Positions 33,454-43,322 of a stretch of DNA of 64,000 nucleotides are shown here, piece after piece. The translations under genes and the position numbers were made by a program. Origin of the DNA: Oscillatoriaceae cyanobacterium M7585_C2015_266 (GTDB taxonomy: Bacteria > Cyanobacteriota > Cyanobacteriia > Cyanobacteriales > Oscillatoriaceae); contig DVEG01000020.1 in NCBI GenBank assembly GCA_015295835.1, positions 455,709 through 519,708 of the forward strand. Reading direction: 5' to 3'. Each line of letters opens with the position of its first letter. Position 1 is the stretch's first letter. A model generated the notes under the pieces. The model saw nothing but the letters and a program-made list of their open reading frames with translations, searched no databases and had not been told where the DNA came from.

Positions 33454-34689
33454 ATGATGCGCAAACGAGGTTTTTGGCTGGGATTTTTACTGATATTGTT
33501 TTTAACTCTGGGATGGTGGGTGTCGCCAGTGGCGGCAATGACAGAAGAACAGCAGCTCCTCTCAGAAGCTTGGCGAATAGTGAATCGGGCGTATCTGGAT
33601 GAAACGTTTAATCATCAAAACTGGTGGTTGATCCGTCAAAATGCTCTTAAACAATCTCTAGTTGATCGGGAAGCGACTTACAAAGCGATCGCCAAGATGC
33701 TGGCCACTCTCGAAGATCCGTTTACCCGATTATTAAAACCAGAGCAATACAAAAGTTTACAAGTCAACACTTCCGGAGAGCTGACAGGAATCGGTCTGCA
33801 AATCGCCTCCGATCCAGAAACGGGCTATATCGAAATCGTCGCCCCGATTGAAGGCTCGCCAGCAGAAAAAGCAGGGCTAAAACCGCGAGACCTGATTCTC
33901 AAAATAGATGGCGTCTCGACAATGGGTCTGAGTCTGGACGATGCAGCGGCTAAAATGCGCGGACCGATTGGCAGTTCCGTAACCCTAACCGTTCAAAGAA
34001 AAGACCCACCAACGGCGTTGGAAGTGGATATAAAGCGCGATCGCATCGCTCTCAACCCCGTTGAATTCGACTTGCGCATCACCAACAGCGGCATCCCCAT
34101 TGGCTACATTCGCCTCAGTCAATTTAATGCTAACGCCCCCGCTGAAGTCGCCCACGCTATCGACAAGCTCGAACAACAGGGCGCTAAGGCTTACATCCTC
34201 GACTTGCGAAACAATCCCGGCGGCTTGTTACAAGCTGCAGTTGAAGTCGCCCGTCTTTGGTTAGATAGCGGCACGGTGGTTTACACCGTCAACCGACAAG
34301 GTGTTCTCGGCAGCTTCGAGGCAAACGGTGAAGCTCTCACCAATGATCCCCTGGTTCTTCTAGTAAATCAGGGCACGGCAAGTGCTAGTGAAATTCTCGC
34401 CGGTGCCCTTCAAGATAACGGTAGAGCTAAGTTAGTAGGCGAGAAAACTTTTGGCAAGGGATTGATTCAATCTCTTTTTGATTTGTCTGATGGCTCTGGA
34501 TTGGCCGTCACGGTGGCCAAATATGAAACGCCAAATCACCGCGACATTCACAAATTAGGCATTTTCCCTGATAAAGTAGTGCCCCTCGCTCCCCTCTCGC
34601 GCAATCAATTGGCGACGGAGAATGACCCTCAATTTCAAGCTGCTGTGGAATTGCTGACTAAAGAATCTGTCTTGGCAGGTACGCTGTGA
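33454..34689 (+). CDS. ctpA: Carboxyl-terminal processing protease CtpA (S41)
   Basis: CtpA removes the C-terminal extension of the photosystem II D1 precursor in the thylakoid lumen, allowing the manganese cluster to assemble. The 411-residue protein has a signal peptide (GFLLILFLTLGWWVSPVAA), a PDZ domain (about 105-195) and the S41 catalytic core. The Ser/Lys dyad is visible as S310 in QGTASASE and K335 in KTFGKG, 25 residues apart as in known CtpA. Cyanobacteria have up to three paralogues (CtpA, B, C); the position next to petBD supports CtpA. Confidence 0.93.
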   Translation: MMRKRGFWLGFLLILFLTLGWWVSPVAAMTEEQQLLSEAWRIVNRAYLDETFNHQNWWLIRQNALKQSLVDREATYKAIAKMLATLEDPFTRLLKPEQYKSLQVNTSGELTGIGLQIASDPETGYIEIVAPIEGSPAEKAGLKPRDLILKIDGVSTMGLSLDDAAAKMRGPIGSSVTLTVQRKDPPTALEVDIKRDRIALNPVEFDLRITNSGIPIGYIRLSQFNANAPAEVAHAIDKLEQQGAKAYILDLRNNPGGLLQAAVEVARLWLDSGTVVYTVNRQGVLGSFEANGEALTNDPLVLLVNQGTASASEILAGALQDNGRAKLVGEKTFGKGLIQSLFDLSDGSGLAVTVAKYETPNHRDIHKLGIFPDKVVPLAPLSRNQLATENDPQFQAAVELLTKESVLAGTL

Positions 34690-34984
34690 TACTGGCAGTA
34701 GTTGCGGGTGAAAATGTGACATTGGAGTCTGCTTTCTCACCCGCAATTTTATAACAGGTGATCGCTTTTCCTCCCCTTGAGCAAGGGTTTGGGCATTTTT
34801 TTAAATCATTAATTCCTAAGTATTTAACACAAACAGCAGACTTAACCCGATAAGAAACTCAATCTCGATAGAAAACAAGCTATTTCTAGCAAGACGCCTC
34901 TCAAACTGACACACACGTGCTTTCAAAGAAAATAACAAATTTATAGAGTAGCATTAGTAAAGCGTTAAAGAAACCGAGGACAAG

Positions 34985-35725
34985 ATGAGGACACACTCTG
35001 AAAATCGTCACAACAAAAATGAAGGCGGAAATAATGTAAATCAATGGTATCAACAAACTGCCGAGCTAACTCAAACAGTTCAGCCCACACCAATTTACCA
35101 CCTTTCTGCGGCTTTTTCGGATGAAGAAATAATCGCCCAGCGCCGTAAAGCTTTAGCTTTGGCAGCAGAAGGAAATTGGGAACAGGCAATTGAGATAATC
35201 AGCGAATTGATTTGGCGCTATCCCACAAGTGCGATCGATTACAATAATCGCGGATTGATGTATTTTGAAAGTGGACAATTGGAAAAGGCGATCGCTGACT
35301 ACAATCGAGCGCTTGCCTTAAATCCGCGATTGGCTGGTGTTTACAACAATTTGGCTAATTACTACGCTGCTGGCGGCAAATTAGCAGCAGCAGTGGTGAA
35401 TTATGACAAAGCGATTGACCTTAATCCCGTTCACATTCGGGCTTGGCTCAATCGGGGAATCGCCCTGCGCGATATGGGGCTTTACGAGCAGGCGATCGAG
35501 AATTTTGATAGCGCCTTACGCTTAGGAAATCTGAAAGCTCATATCTGGGCTGAACGGGGTCGGACTTACGAATTTAAAGGAGAGTGGCAGCAAGCGATCG
35601 CTGACTACAAGCTTGCCCTCAACGAACTTTCACGCTCCAACTTTTCTAATTTTCAAAAAGCTACACGCTTGCAAGCACGAGTCGAATCCTGGCTCACCTC
35701 CCTCCTTAAATCGCTCATATCTTGA
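34985..35725 (+). CDS. Tetratricopeptide-repeat protein
   Basis: The 246-residue soluble protein has a polar N terminus of about 50 residues, then four to five TPR units (about 52-220). Examples are AIDYNNRGLMYFESGQLEKA, AGVYNNLANYYAAGGKLAAA and IRAWLNRGIALRDMGLYEQA. TPR arrays are protein-binding scaffolds. There is no signal peptide or enzyme domain. The ATG at 34985 follows a GAGG stretch. Neighbours do not indicate its partner. Confidence 0.85.
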   Translation: MRTHSENRHNKNEGGNNVNQWYQQTAELTQTVQPTPIYHLSAAFSDEEIIAQRRKALALAAEGNWEQAIEIISELIWRYPTSAIDYNNRGLMYFESGQLEKAIADYNRALALNPRLAGVYNNLANYYAAGGKLAAAVVNYDKAIDLNPVHIRAWLNRGIALRDMGLYEQAIENFDSALRLGNLKAHIWAERGRTYEFKGEWQQAIADYKLALNELSRSNFSNFQKATRLQARVESWLTSLLKSLIS

Positions 35726-35877
35726 TTATATTTCTCTTCCCTTGGCTGCTTTTCTACGATTTCCCATTCTGTAAATCAGAGAATATGCAATTGCTTTTAT
35801 TATCATCTATTTTTGATATTCTCTATTTTTTTGATCATCAAAAAACTTATAATTTAAATTAGCAAAAATATCAAAAA

Positions 35878-36309
35878 TCATAAGTTTTCGTCGTTAAATT
35901 CTGCAGTTTCAAGCTCTTGCCCCTGATTGTATTTGCGCTCCAACCAAAATATTTGTAGTATATTAGGATCCATACGATAACTCTGCTCCTGCATAATACT
36001 TTTAGTTTTTTGCGGAGCGAAAAAGCGGGTAAATTCTGCCTGCAATTTACTTACTCGTCTTTGGGTTCCCTGTACTTCGGTTTGGATTTCTTGGAGTTTT
36101 TCTTGCCCGGCTTGATGATAGGGCCAAAGCTGGAGCAAAGCAGAAAGAGACGCTATGGATATAACGAGATTAATTGTCAACTTGAGTGTAATTTCAGTCA
36201 CCCGTTCTTGATAGGGATGAAGTCTCGATTTGAGAAGCTTCCTACGTGCTTTTCTGCGACGGGATTCCAGGGGTATAACAGTCACTGCTGAAGATTCAAT
36301 AGTCTTCAC
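35878..36309 (-). CDS. Membrane-anchored coiled-coil protein, unknown function
   Basis: The 143-residue product has a basic N-terminal region (about residues 15-35, rich in Arg and Lys) and one transmembrane segment (about 45-65). A coiled-coil follows (about 70-95, QEKLQEIQTEVQGTQRRVSK), then an acidic tail. I recognise no family function. It is transcribed toward the TPR gene with a 152-bp gap. Cyanobacterial homologues probably exist, given the well-ordered features, but I could not check. Confidence 0.6.
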   Translation of the reverse strand: MKTIESSAVTVIPLESRRRKARRKLLKSRLHPYQERVTEITLKLTINLVISIASLSALLQLWPYHQAGQEKLQEIQTEVQGTQRRVSKLQAEFTRFFAPQKTKSIMQEQSYRMDPNILQIFWLERKYNQGQELETAEFNDENL

Positions 36310-36394
36310 GAGATTGTACTCTACTTAGTTAAGTATGGTAAATTTTCGCGGGTAGTAAGTATATTCCCGCAACCAAAAGAAAACTAGAATAATA

Positions 36395-36594
36395 ATTAGT
36401 AATGCGCTCGCCATAGGTTACGATATCCGATTTTTTCTGCTTTGACTACGCTTACGCAGACGACGAGGGGAGCCTCCCCTGAAGAACTGACGGGAAAACC
36501 ACTCCCATGACTTACAGCTTTTGGCTGTAATAACCTGGAAGCTTTGAGGTCAATTGTCTGGAGAGGCTCCCTGTAGAAAACCTCAAGCTTGGTT
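36395..36594. other. Structured region 3' of psaM
   Basis: Three inverted repeats lie here. AGGGGA-gcc-TCCCCT is at 36466-36480. TTACAGC/GCTGTAA is near 36512-36530. AAGCTTTGAGGT (36539-36550) pairs with ACCTCAAGCTT (36580-36590), enclosing an inner GGAG/CTCC hairpin. The last stem begins 4 bp after the psaM stop codon. No T-run follows, so this may be an RNA-stabilising 3' structure or an IS relic rather than a simple terminator. Confidence 0.5.
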
Positions 36595-36690
36595 TTACTT
36601 ATACAGTTCGGTTGACAGGCGGAAGGCCAAAATTCCCGGAATTAGAGCGATAACGAGAGCGACCAACACTTGAGTATCGGTAAGATTCAT
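36595..36690 (-). CDS. psaM: Photosystem I reaction centre subunit XII PsaM
   Basis: This 31-codon gene encodes a single-helix protein that begins MNLTDTQVLVALVIALIPG and ends FRLSTELYK. The length, the N-terminal (S/T)DTQ and the C-terminal RLSTELYK are typical of PsaM, a small photosystem I subunit that contacts the trimer region. It stands alone on the minus strand. An SD-like AGGAG lies upstream of the ATG (complement of CTCCT near 36702). It is too short for standard open-frame cut-offs. Confidence 0.88.
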   Translation of the reverse strand: MNLTDTQVLVALVIALIPGILAFRLSTELYK

Positions 36691-36895
36691 TGGTGTAAAA
36701 CTCCTGATGATAAAGGTATTCGTTTTCCAATTTCGACTAATTTGCCGATTTGTGGAAGACTTTTGTTACAATTTAAAACAATTTTAAAGAATTAACGGTG
36801 TTTCTGGAGAAAGCGATCGCTTTCCCAAACCAGAATATCTGGACTTTCTACTGGTTGCTCTTACTTTTGCCACCCTCAGGCACGAAAAATCGTTA

Positions 36896-37621
36896 ATGCT
36901 GGATCAATTTTTAGATTTTTACCCGAATTTCGGGATAGACGCCTTTTTTCTGCTGGTGATTCTAGTGGCCTTAGAAGCCGTACTGTCAGCAGATAACGCC
37001 ATCGCCCTAGCGTCCATTTCTAAGGGTCTGGAAGATGACAAAATGCAGCGTAAGGCACTTAACTTGGGTTTGCTAGTGGCCTTCGTGTTGCGGATAGTTC
37101 TGATTCTAACGGCTACCTGGGTGATCAAGTTCTGGCAATTTGAGCTATTGGGAGCTCTCTACCTGCTGTGGCTGGTATTTCAACACTTTACCTCAGAAGA
37201 GGGGGAGGAAGGGGAACATCACGGTCCTCGTTTTGCCTCTATCTGGCAAGCTATTCCTATAATTGCCCTAACCGATCTGGCTTTTTCCCTCGATAGCGTC
37301 ACTACAGCGATCGCGATTTCTGATAAAACTTGGCTCGTTCTTACCGGCGCAACTCTGGGAATTGTAACTCTTCGGTTTATGGCGGAGTTATTCATCCGCT
37401 GGCTAAATGAATTTGTCCACCTGGAAGATGCCGGTTACATTACAGTTGGCTTGGTGGGGGGACGTTTGCTGCTCAAGGTCTTTAGTAGCCAACAAGTACT
37501 CCCAGAGTGGTTAATGATTTCAGCGATCGCCCTATTATTCCTCTGGGGGTTTTCCAAACGCAAACTGCTTCCGGCTGAAATCATCGAAGAAACTCAAGAG
37601 CGTCCAGATCAAGATAGTTGA
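36896..37621 (+). CDS. TerC-family membrane protein
   Basis: The 241-residue protein has about seven transmembrane segments and the two acidic TerC motifs, EAVLSADNAIALA and TDLAFSLDSVTTAIAIS. Family members act in metal homeostasis, with evidence for manganese export in bacteria. The plant homologue is needed for thylakoid formation. An acidic and His-containing loop (EEGEEGEHHG) lies between segments three and four. The ATG at 36896 fits the first membrane segment. No regulator or riboswitch (such as yybP-ykoY) is recognisable upstream. Confidence 0.9.
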   Translation: MLDQFLDFYPNFGIDAFFLLVILVALEAVLSADNAIALASISKGLEDDKMQRKALNLGLLVAFVLRIVLILTATWVIKFWQFELLGALYLLWLVFQHFTSEEGEEGEHHGPRFASIWQAIPIIALTDLAFSLDSVTTAIAISDKTWLVLTGATLGIVTLRFMAELFIRWLNEFVHLEDAGYITVGLVGGRLLLKVFSSQQVLPEWLMISAIALLFLWGFSKRKLLPAEIIEETQERPDQDS

Positions 37622-38045
37622 TAGCGCGCTTTCCCTACCCAATACACAATGGCCCCTTGAGCACTGGACACAGAAATGACCCACTGTGTCCAAAATGCTC
37701 TACTGCCAATCCTTGATTATTCTTCAACTACTCCCTGCCCTCAATAGCAAGAAATAGCAAGGACTCTGCCAACATTTCTGTTTTCGACTCCTTGTTCAAC
37801 GACCAAACTTAAACAACAATGGTTGCCCACTATTGCCTAAAGGTTCAATCTCCCTAGGTTTTTATCTTTATCCCTGGGCGATAGCCCATGGTACAGAAAA
37901 TGACAAACCCAAATTCTAGCTTCTCCGAATCAATTTACTTCTTTAGAATCTGGGTTTTTTAATCAGGTTGATTCCCTTTGCCTCAAAAGCTATGATAGCA
38001 TAAAGTCGCCCTAAAGAGTAAACCTTTAGAGCTAATTTATTCGTA
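37622..38045. other. Spacer between terC-like gene and ndk
   Basis: No gene is seen in this 424-bp spacer. It contains a perfect hairpin, GGACACAG (37666-37673) with CTGTGTCC (37684-37691), followed by AAAATG, and an intrinsic terminator near its end that is listed separately. Confidence 0.45.
37906..37960 (+). terminator. Intrinsic terminator with 13-bp stem
   Basis: AACCCAAATTCTA (37906-37918) pairs with TAGAATCTGGGTT (37944-37956) with a single mismatch. The T-run continues to 37960. The stem lies almost 300 bp after the terC-like gene and 86 bp before the ndk stop codon, so it may serve either side. Confidence 0.7.
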
Positions 38046-38495
38046 TTATTCGTATATCCACCGGGTGAGGCTCGGTTCCCAGCCTACTAATTCCTCTTCT
38101 TTAAACCAGAGGCTAATTTCTCTTTTAGCTGTTTCTACGGCGTCGGAACCGTGAATTATATTTCGGCCCACATCCACCCCAAAATCGCCTCGAATTGTGC
38201 CCGGTTCTGCGTTAAGAGGATTGGTTGAGCCAATCATTTTGCGCGCTGCAGCGACAACTCCTTTGCCTTCCCAAACCATCGCTACTACTGGTCCGGAAGT
38301 GATAAATTCTACTAAAGACGGGAAAAAAGGCTTTTCTTTGTGTTCGGCATAGTGTTGCTCGGCGAGAGAGCGGCTCACTTTTACCAGTTTTAAACCAACC
38401 AGAGTGAAGCCTTTTGATTCAAAGCGACTTATGATCTCGCCTACGAGTTGGCGTTGAACGCCATCTGGCTTTACCGCTATAAATGTGCGTTCCAA
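38046..38495 (-). CDS. ndk: Nucleoside diphosphate kinase
   Basis: NDK balances nucleoside triphosphate pools by phosphotransfer through a histidine. The 149-residue length is canonical. The active-site sequence NIIHGSD places the phospho-histidine at H115. The N terminus [20 protein letters not shown] is typical. It is divergent from speA over a 477-bp spacer. Confidence 0.97.
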   Translation of the reverse strand: MERTFIAVKPDGVQRQLVGEIISRFESKGFTLVGLKLVKVSRSLAEQHYAEHKEKPFFPSLVEFITSGPVVAMVWEGKGVVAAARKMIGSTNPLNAEPGTIRGDFGVDVGRNIIHGSDAVETAKREISLWFKEEELVGWEPSLTRWIYE

Positions 38496-38972
38496 ATCTG
38501 TCTCCTAGAAGTTTATTAAAGAATACAAAAAATAGATTACCTCAAAATGTTCCTTTTTACTCAGCTTCCTCTCGTCGCAGTGTTAAAGAATACCTTCTGG
38601 GCCATTTTCGCTGCGGTTGGTCTACTGGTTTGACTTCTATTGCCGGATAGAGCACCTATTATATTTTATAATTTTTGTCAAAGAAACTAGGATTGCTATT
38701 TTTCATTCTTAATTTTATAGAGGCAAAAAATTAGTTTATATAAAAAAATAATAGAAAACTGGCAAAATTAAGGAAAGGCAACTCCGGAGGCGGTGGCAAA
38801 AATATTTTATCCAAAATTTCCGGAAGTGGCCGTCGCATTTTTGGAAAAGCTTTCCGGGTTGTACCAAAATGCCAGAAAATAGCCTGCAAAGAATTTCCCA
38901 AACAGGGAGACATAACATCAACAATCGGCTAAACTGTCTACTCTAAAGGTCAAAAGTGAGGTAAAAGAGATA
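38496..38972. other. Divergent ndk-speA spacer
   Basis: This 477-bp region holds the promoters of ndk and speA. I see no gene. The two small minus-strand frames at about 38.73-38.92 kb lack ribosome binding sites and family features. A near-palindrome, GGAAAAGCTTTCC, lies near 38840-38852. Confidence 0.4.
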
Positions 38973-40988
38973 ATGGAATTGGAACAAAATAATGGGGAAA
39001 TTACCGATTTCGAGCAAGTGGCGGTAAAATCCCTTGCTGATGTGAAAATTGCCAAGTTGGAGAACAAAAGCAAATTGCGTTTAAAAGAAGAACGAAAATC
39101 TTGGAGAATTGAAGATAGCGAAGAATTATATCGGATTCGCGGTTGGGGTGAGCCTTATTTTTCAATTAATGCTCTGGGGCACGTCACGGTTTCTCCCCAA
39201 GGCGAGCGCGGAGGCTCCCTAGACTTATACGAACTGGTAAAAGCACTAGAAAAGCGTAACTTGGGATTGCCGTTACTAATTCGCTTTTCGGATATATTAG
39301 AAGATCGGATCGAGCGGTTGAATGCCTGTTTTGCTAAAGCGATCGCCCGTTACAACTATCCCGGAGTTTATCGTGGCGTATTCCCCGTAAAGTGCAACCA
39401 GCACCGCCACTTAGTTGAAAACTTAGTGCGATTCGGACAACCCTTTCAATTTGGTTTGGAAGCAGGCTCGAAACCAGAATTAATGATTGCTCTGGCAACT
39501 TTGAAGACTCCTGGTTCGCTGCTAATTTGTAATGGTTACAAAGATAAGGAATATATTGAAACGGCGATGCTTGCTCAGCGATTGGGGCAGACGCCGATTA
39601 TCGTAATCGAACAACTAGAAGAAGTGCAAATGGCAATCGCTGCTAGCCGCAAGTTGGGGATTGAGCCTGTATTGGGTGTACGGGCAAAGCTGACTTGCAA
39701 GGGTATTGGACAGTGGGCAAGCACAACCGGCGAGCGGGCTAAATTTGGACTTTCGATTCCAGAAATGATCCGAGCCGTTGATGAGCTGCGGGAAGCAGGA
39801 ATGTTAAACTGTCTGCAGCTTTTGCACTTCCACATTGGTTCCCAGATATCTTCGATTAGCGTAATTAAAGACGCCATCCGCGAAGCTAGTCAGATATATG
39901 TGGAATTAGTGAAATTAGGAGCGGCGATGAAATATCTGGATGTGGGCGGTGGCTTAGCAGTGGATTATGACGGCTCGAAAACCAATTTCCACGCTTCTAA
40001 AAATTACAATATGCAGAATTATGCTAACGATATTGTGGCAGAGGTAAAAGAAGCGTGCGAAGAGCGGAATGTGCCAGCGCCTACCCTGATTAGCGAAAGT
40101 GGGCGGGCGATTGCATCTCACCAGTCAGTGTTAGTTTTTGACGTACTCAGTACGAGTGAAGTTTGCACGGGTGCGCTGCCGTCTGTGAGTGAGAGTGATC
40201 ATTTAATTCTGCGCAATCTCTGGGAAACCTACCAATCCATAAATGCCGAGAATTTTCAAGAGGCTTATCACGACGCCATTCAATTTAAGGATGAAGCCAT
40301 TAGCCTATTCAATTTCGGCTATTTAAGCATCACCGAGCGCGCCAAAGCAGAGCAGTTGTATTGGGCGTGCTGCGAAAAGATTCAAAATCTTGTCCGTCAA
40401 CAAAACTACATCCCCGACGACTTAAAAGATTTAGAAAATATAATGGCATCAATTTATTACGTCAATTTGTCCGTATTTCAATCGGCTCCCGATACTTGGG
40501 CAATCAATCAACTCTTTCCGATAATGCCCATCCACCGTCTCGACGAACCCCCTACTCAGCGAGCTACTTTAGCCGATCTTACCTGTGACAGCGACGGAAA
40601 AATCGACAAATTTATTGATAAATTAAAAGTTAAGCCTGTGCTGGAGCTGCACCCTTTCAAGCGAGGAGAACGTTATTATTTAGGAATGTTTTTAGCCGGC
40701 GCTTATCAAGAAATTATGGGCAGCTTGCACAATCTTTTCGGGCATACCAATGTTGTGCATATCAAGTTGACGCCGAAAGGATATCAAATCGAACACGTTG
40801 TCAGGGGAGACACAATGAAAGAGGTACTCAGTTATGTTCAATATGATTCTGAGGATTTAGTAGAAAGTATACGTAAACAGACTGAACAGGCTTTGCAAGA
40901 AAAGCGGATTACTCTTGAGGAATCACAGCTTTTATTGCAAAATTATGAGCGCAGTTTGCAGAGGTATACTTATTTGTCGGCAAATTAA
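38973..40988 (+). CDS. speA: Biosynthetic arginine decarboxylase SpeA
   Basis: SpeA makes agmatine from arginine, the first step of polyamine synthesis in cyanobacteria. The 671-residue protein belongs to the alanine-racemase-fold decarboxylases. The PLP lysine is likely K140 in VFPVKCNQH. The pyridoxal-binding segments DVGGGLAVDYDGS and LISESGRAIASHQS are intact, and the substrate-binding cysteine region SEVCTGALPS is present. A polar N-terminal extension of about 40 residues precedes the conserved part. It converges on the sugar nucleotidyltransferase gene, with a terminator between them. Confidence 0.96.
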   Translation: MELEQNNGEITDFEQVAVKSLADVKIAKLENKSKLRLKEERKSWRIEDSEELYRIRGWGEPYFSINALGHVTVSPQGERGGSLDLYELVKALEKRNLGLPLLIRFSDILEDRIERLNACFAKAIARYNYPGVYRGVFPVKCNQHRHLVENLVRFGQPFQFGLEAGSKPELMIALATLKTPGSLLICNGYKDKEYIETAMLAQRLGQTPIIVIEQLEEVQMAIAASRKLGIEPVLGVRAKLTCKGIGQWASTTGERAKFGLSIPEMIRAVDELREAGMLNCLQLLHFHIGSQISSISVIKDAIREASQIYVELVKLGAAMKYLDVGGGLAVDYDGSKTNFHASKNYNMQNYANDIVAEVKEACEERNVPAPTLISESGRAIASHQSVLVFDVLSTSEVCTGALPSVSESDHLILRNLWETYQSINAENFQEAYHDAIQFKDEAISLFNFGYLSITERAKAEQLYWACCEKIQNLVRQQNYIPDDLKDLENIMASIYYVNLSVFQSAPDTWAINQLFPIMPIHRLDEPPTQRATLADLTCDSDGKIDKFIDKLKVKPVLELHPFKRGERYYLGMFLAGAYQEIMGSLHNLFGHTNVVHIKLTPKGYQIEHVVRGDTMKEVLSYVQYDSEDLVESIRKQTEQALQEKRITLEESQLLLQNYERSLQRYTYLSAN

Positions 40989-41054
40989 TCTTTATCTTGG
41001 TATAGAAATACGACAAGATTAAGCGCTCCTGCCGCATCCCCAAATAAAAGCTAA

Positions 41055-41081
41055 GCGCTCTCAGCGTGCTGCTGAAAGCGC
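41055..41081. terminator. Bidirectional terminator between speA and nucleotidyltransferase gene
   Basis: GCGCTCTCAGC (41055-41065) pairs with GCTGAAAGCGC (41071-41081) with one mismatch and a five-base loop. It lies between two convergent stop codons. The flanks are AT-rich on both sides. Confidence 0.65.
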
Positions 41082-41102
41082 GTAAAAAAGCAGGAAAAAG
41101 CT

Positions 41103-42269
41103 TTAAAGCGTTTCGTTGCTAAGAAGTTCAGCGATCACTCGCTGCTCCGTCGGGGGTTGAGACGGGAGCGATTTGCGGGAATCTGTAATCAACCAATCTA
41201 GAGCCGCCGCCTCTAAGTCAATCCTTTCCCCAGTTTTGTCAATACAATAGCGCCCGAACACTAATTTATCAACTAAACGCGCTCCTTGCCCAAGACGGGA
41301 ATATTCAAAAATCACGCTATTATCAACAGTTGCTCCACTGCAGATGCAGCAATTAGGGCCTATATAGGTAGGGCCTACAATTTTAGCCCCATCTTCAATC
41401 CGGGTCATGCCACCGATATAAACCGGCCCTTTGACGTCAACTTTATCCCAGTTTACTGCCACATTGATACCAGTGTAAATGCCGGGAGCAACTTGATGTC
41501 CGGGAATGCTGACATTTTTAATTTCTCCCAGCAGCACACCGCGAATTGCTCGCCAATAATCTGGAACTTTCCCAATATCCACCCACTGGAAATCCATCGC
41601 CAGCCCGTAAAACGGTGCTCCGATTTCCACAAGATGTGGAAACAGTTGGCTACCGATATCGTACTCTACTCCGGAAGGGATATAATCCAAAACTTCAGGC
41701 TCGAAAATGTAAATACCTGTGTTGATGTTAGTGCTAAGGGCTTCTTCAACTTTTGGCTTTTCTTGGAAAGCCTTAATTTTACCATTTTCGTCAGTCACCA
41801 CCACCCCGTAACTAGAGACTTCTTCCCGGGGCACAGATTTCATAATTACCGTGGCGATCGCCCCTTTTGAGCGGTGCCACTTAACCGCCGCTGTCAGATC
41901 CAGGTCAATCAATGCATCCCCGCACAAGACCACAAAAGTATCGTCAAAAAAAGGATTAAAGTCTTGGATGCGTTTCATGCCCCCTGCTGAACCCAACGCC
42001 TCCCCGATGAGTTGACCTTCGTCAATGCGACCCTCAAAGGAATAGGCAATCTGGACACCAAATCGCTGGCCATCTCGGAAATAGTTTTCAATTTCATTGG
42101 CCAAGTGACTGACATTGACCATGATTTGGTCAAAACCATGCTGGCGCAGCAGTTCAACTAAAAACTCCATCACTGGTTTTTGCAGGATGGGAATCATCGG
42201 TTTGGGAATTGTATAAGTTATGGGTCGGACGCGAGTACCCTTCCCAGCAGCCAGAATCATGGCTTTCAT
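41103..42269 (-). CDS. Sugar-phosphate nucleotidyltransferase with left-handed beta-helix
   Basis: From MKAMILAAGKGTRVRP (42269) the protein has 388 residues; an upstream Met at 42326 would add a poor 19-residue lead. The N-terminal Rossmann-like domain shows the nucleotide-binding AAGKGTRVRP and the VVLCGDALID metal site. The C-terminal hexapeptide-repeat helix (from about residue 255, VAPGIYTGINVAVNW) resembles mannose-1-phosphate guanylyltransferases and glucose-1-phosphate nucleotidyltransferases. It supplies an NDP-sugar, which one cannot be told. It may feed the nearby glycosyl polymer genes, but no operon proves this. Confidence 0.85.
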   Translation of the reverse strand: MKAMILAAGKGTRVRPITYTIPKPMIPILQKPVMEFLVELLRQHGFDQIMVNVSHLANEIENYFRDGQRFGVQIAYSFEGRIDEGQLIGEALGSAGGMKRIQDFNPFFDDTFVVLCGDALIDLDLTAAVKWHRSKGAIATVIMKSVPREEVSSYGVVVTDENGKIKAFQEKPKVEEALSTNINTGIYIFEPEVLDYIPSGVEYDIGSQLFPHLVEIGAPFYGLAMDFQWVDIGKVPDYWRAIRGVLLGEIKNVSIPGHQVAPGIYTGINVAVNWDKVDVKGPVYIGGMTRIEDGAKIVGPTYIGPNCCICSGATVDNSVIFEYSRLGQGARLVDKLVFGRYCIDKTGERIDLEAAALDWLITDSRKSLPSQPPTEQRVIAELLSNETL

Positions 42270-42419
42270 AGATTTTCTTCTCTCAACCCTAGGCCACTTA
42301 ATTTTACCCAATTGACAGTGTGACATTCTCCTACGCTTTTGTTTACAGTACAGCGCAGGCAGACAATATCGCAGGAACTTCCTGCTTCTCTACTTTTTTC
42401 TTAAAGCTGGCACTTTTAT

Positions 42420-43322
42420 TTATGAGGGCATCAGACTGCTGGAAGTAGCTTGCAGCCCTTCTGGCAAGGCTCTAATTTTTAAATCTTCATAAAACTCTTC
42501 TTGAGATAGTTCTACTTTGGATTGAGCTGAAAGCAGTAATAGTGCCCAGAAAATACCTACCTTATCATTAGATTTGGGCGCAGGCTCATTGCCAGAAGAA
42601 GTGCTCGCCCAGATGTCGCTTTCAGGTAAAGCCGTATCGGGTAATAGTGACAGCAGTTGTTCAAACTCCAGCCACTCCCGCTCTTGGGCAATTTGATGCC
42701 AATGAGCCGCTAAAAACCTTTCCAAGCTAGCAGCCATTTCGGAAAGATTTTCTTGGTGAGCTAAATGGGTAATTGCCTTGACTGTTTGGGCGCCAGACTT
42801 GTTACTTAAAAGTCGCTGGCTTCTGCGACGACGGGGGTTTTCTTCCATCGCTTTCGCTATCAGCTGCAGTTGTTCTAGCAACTCCTGCAGAGACACTCGG
42901 CGTTTTTGCGGAGGCTGAGCAACCGCACGGCGCCGCAACTGACGCTCCAGATGCATTGGCACAACTCGCCGAACAGCGTTTTCCCCGTCGCTCTCTTGCT
43001 CTTCTTCTATAAACTCTGGCTCCTCTTCTTCCAAAGATGGCGAGCGCAGCAGACTTTCAGCCTTAAGCCAAACCAACATTGACGCGCACAAAAACGCCTG
43101 CCCCGACTGAGACAGTGCCGCTTCTCTTTGTGCAGCCTCTGACATCGGCATAGTCTGGCTCAAGAAACGATCAATAGCTTCTATCACTTGCACATCCCAA
43201 GGATCTATTTCTCCCTGCTTTGCCAAATCCAGCAACAGCTCGATTCCCATCTGCTGTACCGATTTTGCTGCCCTGGTTTCCACAGTCGCTAGTGCATTCT
43301 TTGGCAGTGAAACTGTCATCAA
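42420..43322 (-). CDS. scpA: Segregation and condensation protein ScpA
   Basis: ScpA is the kleisin subunit of the SMC-ScpA-ScpB chromosome condensin. The 300-residue protein begins with the region that binds the SMC neck (MGIELLLDLAKQGEIDPWDV, then VIEAIDRFLSQ). The C-terminal winged helix (ALLLLSAQSKVELSQEEFYEDLKI) contacts the SMC head. The linker is acidic and Arg-rich (RRLSN, RRRR). Neither smc nor scpB is adjacent. An MM start offers two Met codons at 43322 and 43319. Confidence 0.9.
   Translation of the reverse strand: MMTVSLPKNALATVETRAAKSVQQMGIELLLDLAKQGEIDPWDVQVIEAIDRFLSQTMPMSEAAQREAALSQSGQAFLCASMLVWLKAESLLRSPSLEEEEPEFIEEEQESDGENAVRRVVPMHLERQLRRRAVAQPPQKRRVSLQELLEQLQLIAKAMEENPRRRRSQRLLSNKSGAQTVKAITHLAHQENLSEMAASLERFLAAHWHQIAQEREWLEFEQLLSLLPDTALPESDIWASTSSGNEPAPKSNDKVGIFWALLLLSAQSKVELSQEEFYEDLKIRALPEGLQATSSSLMPS

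Noticed and set aside
38731-38924. Two small minus-strand open frames in the ndk-speA spacer
   Set aside because: They overlap each other in different frames, lack ribosome binding sites and look like random reading of AT-rich DNA.
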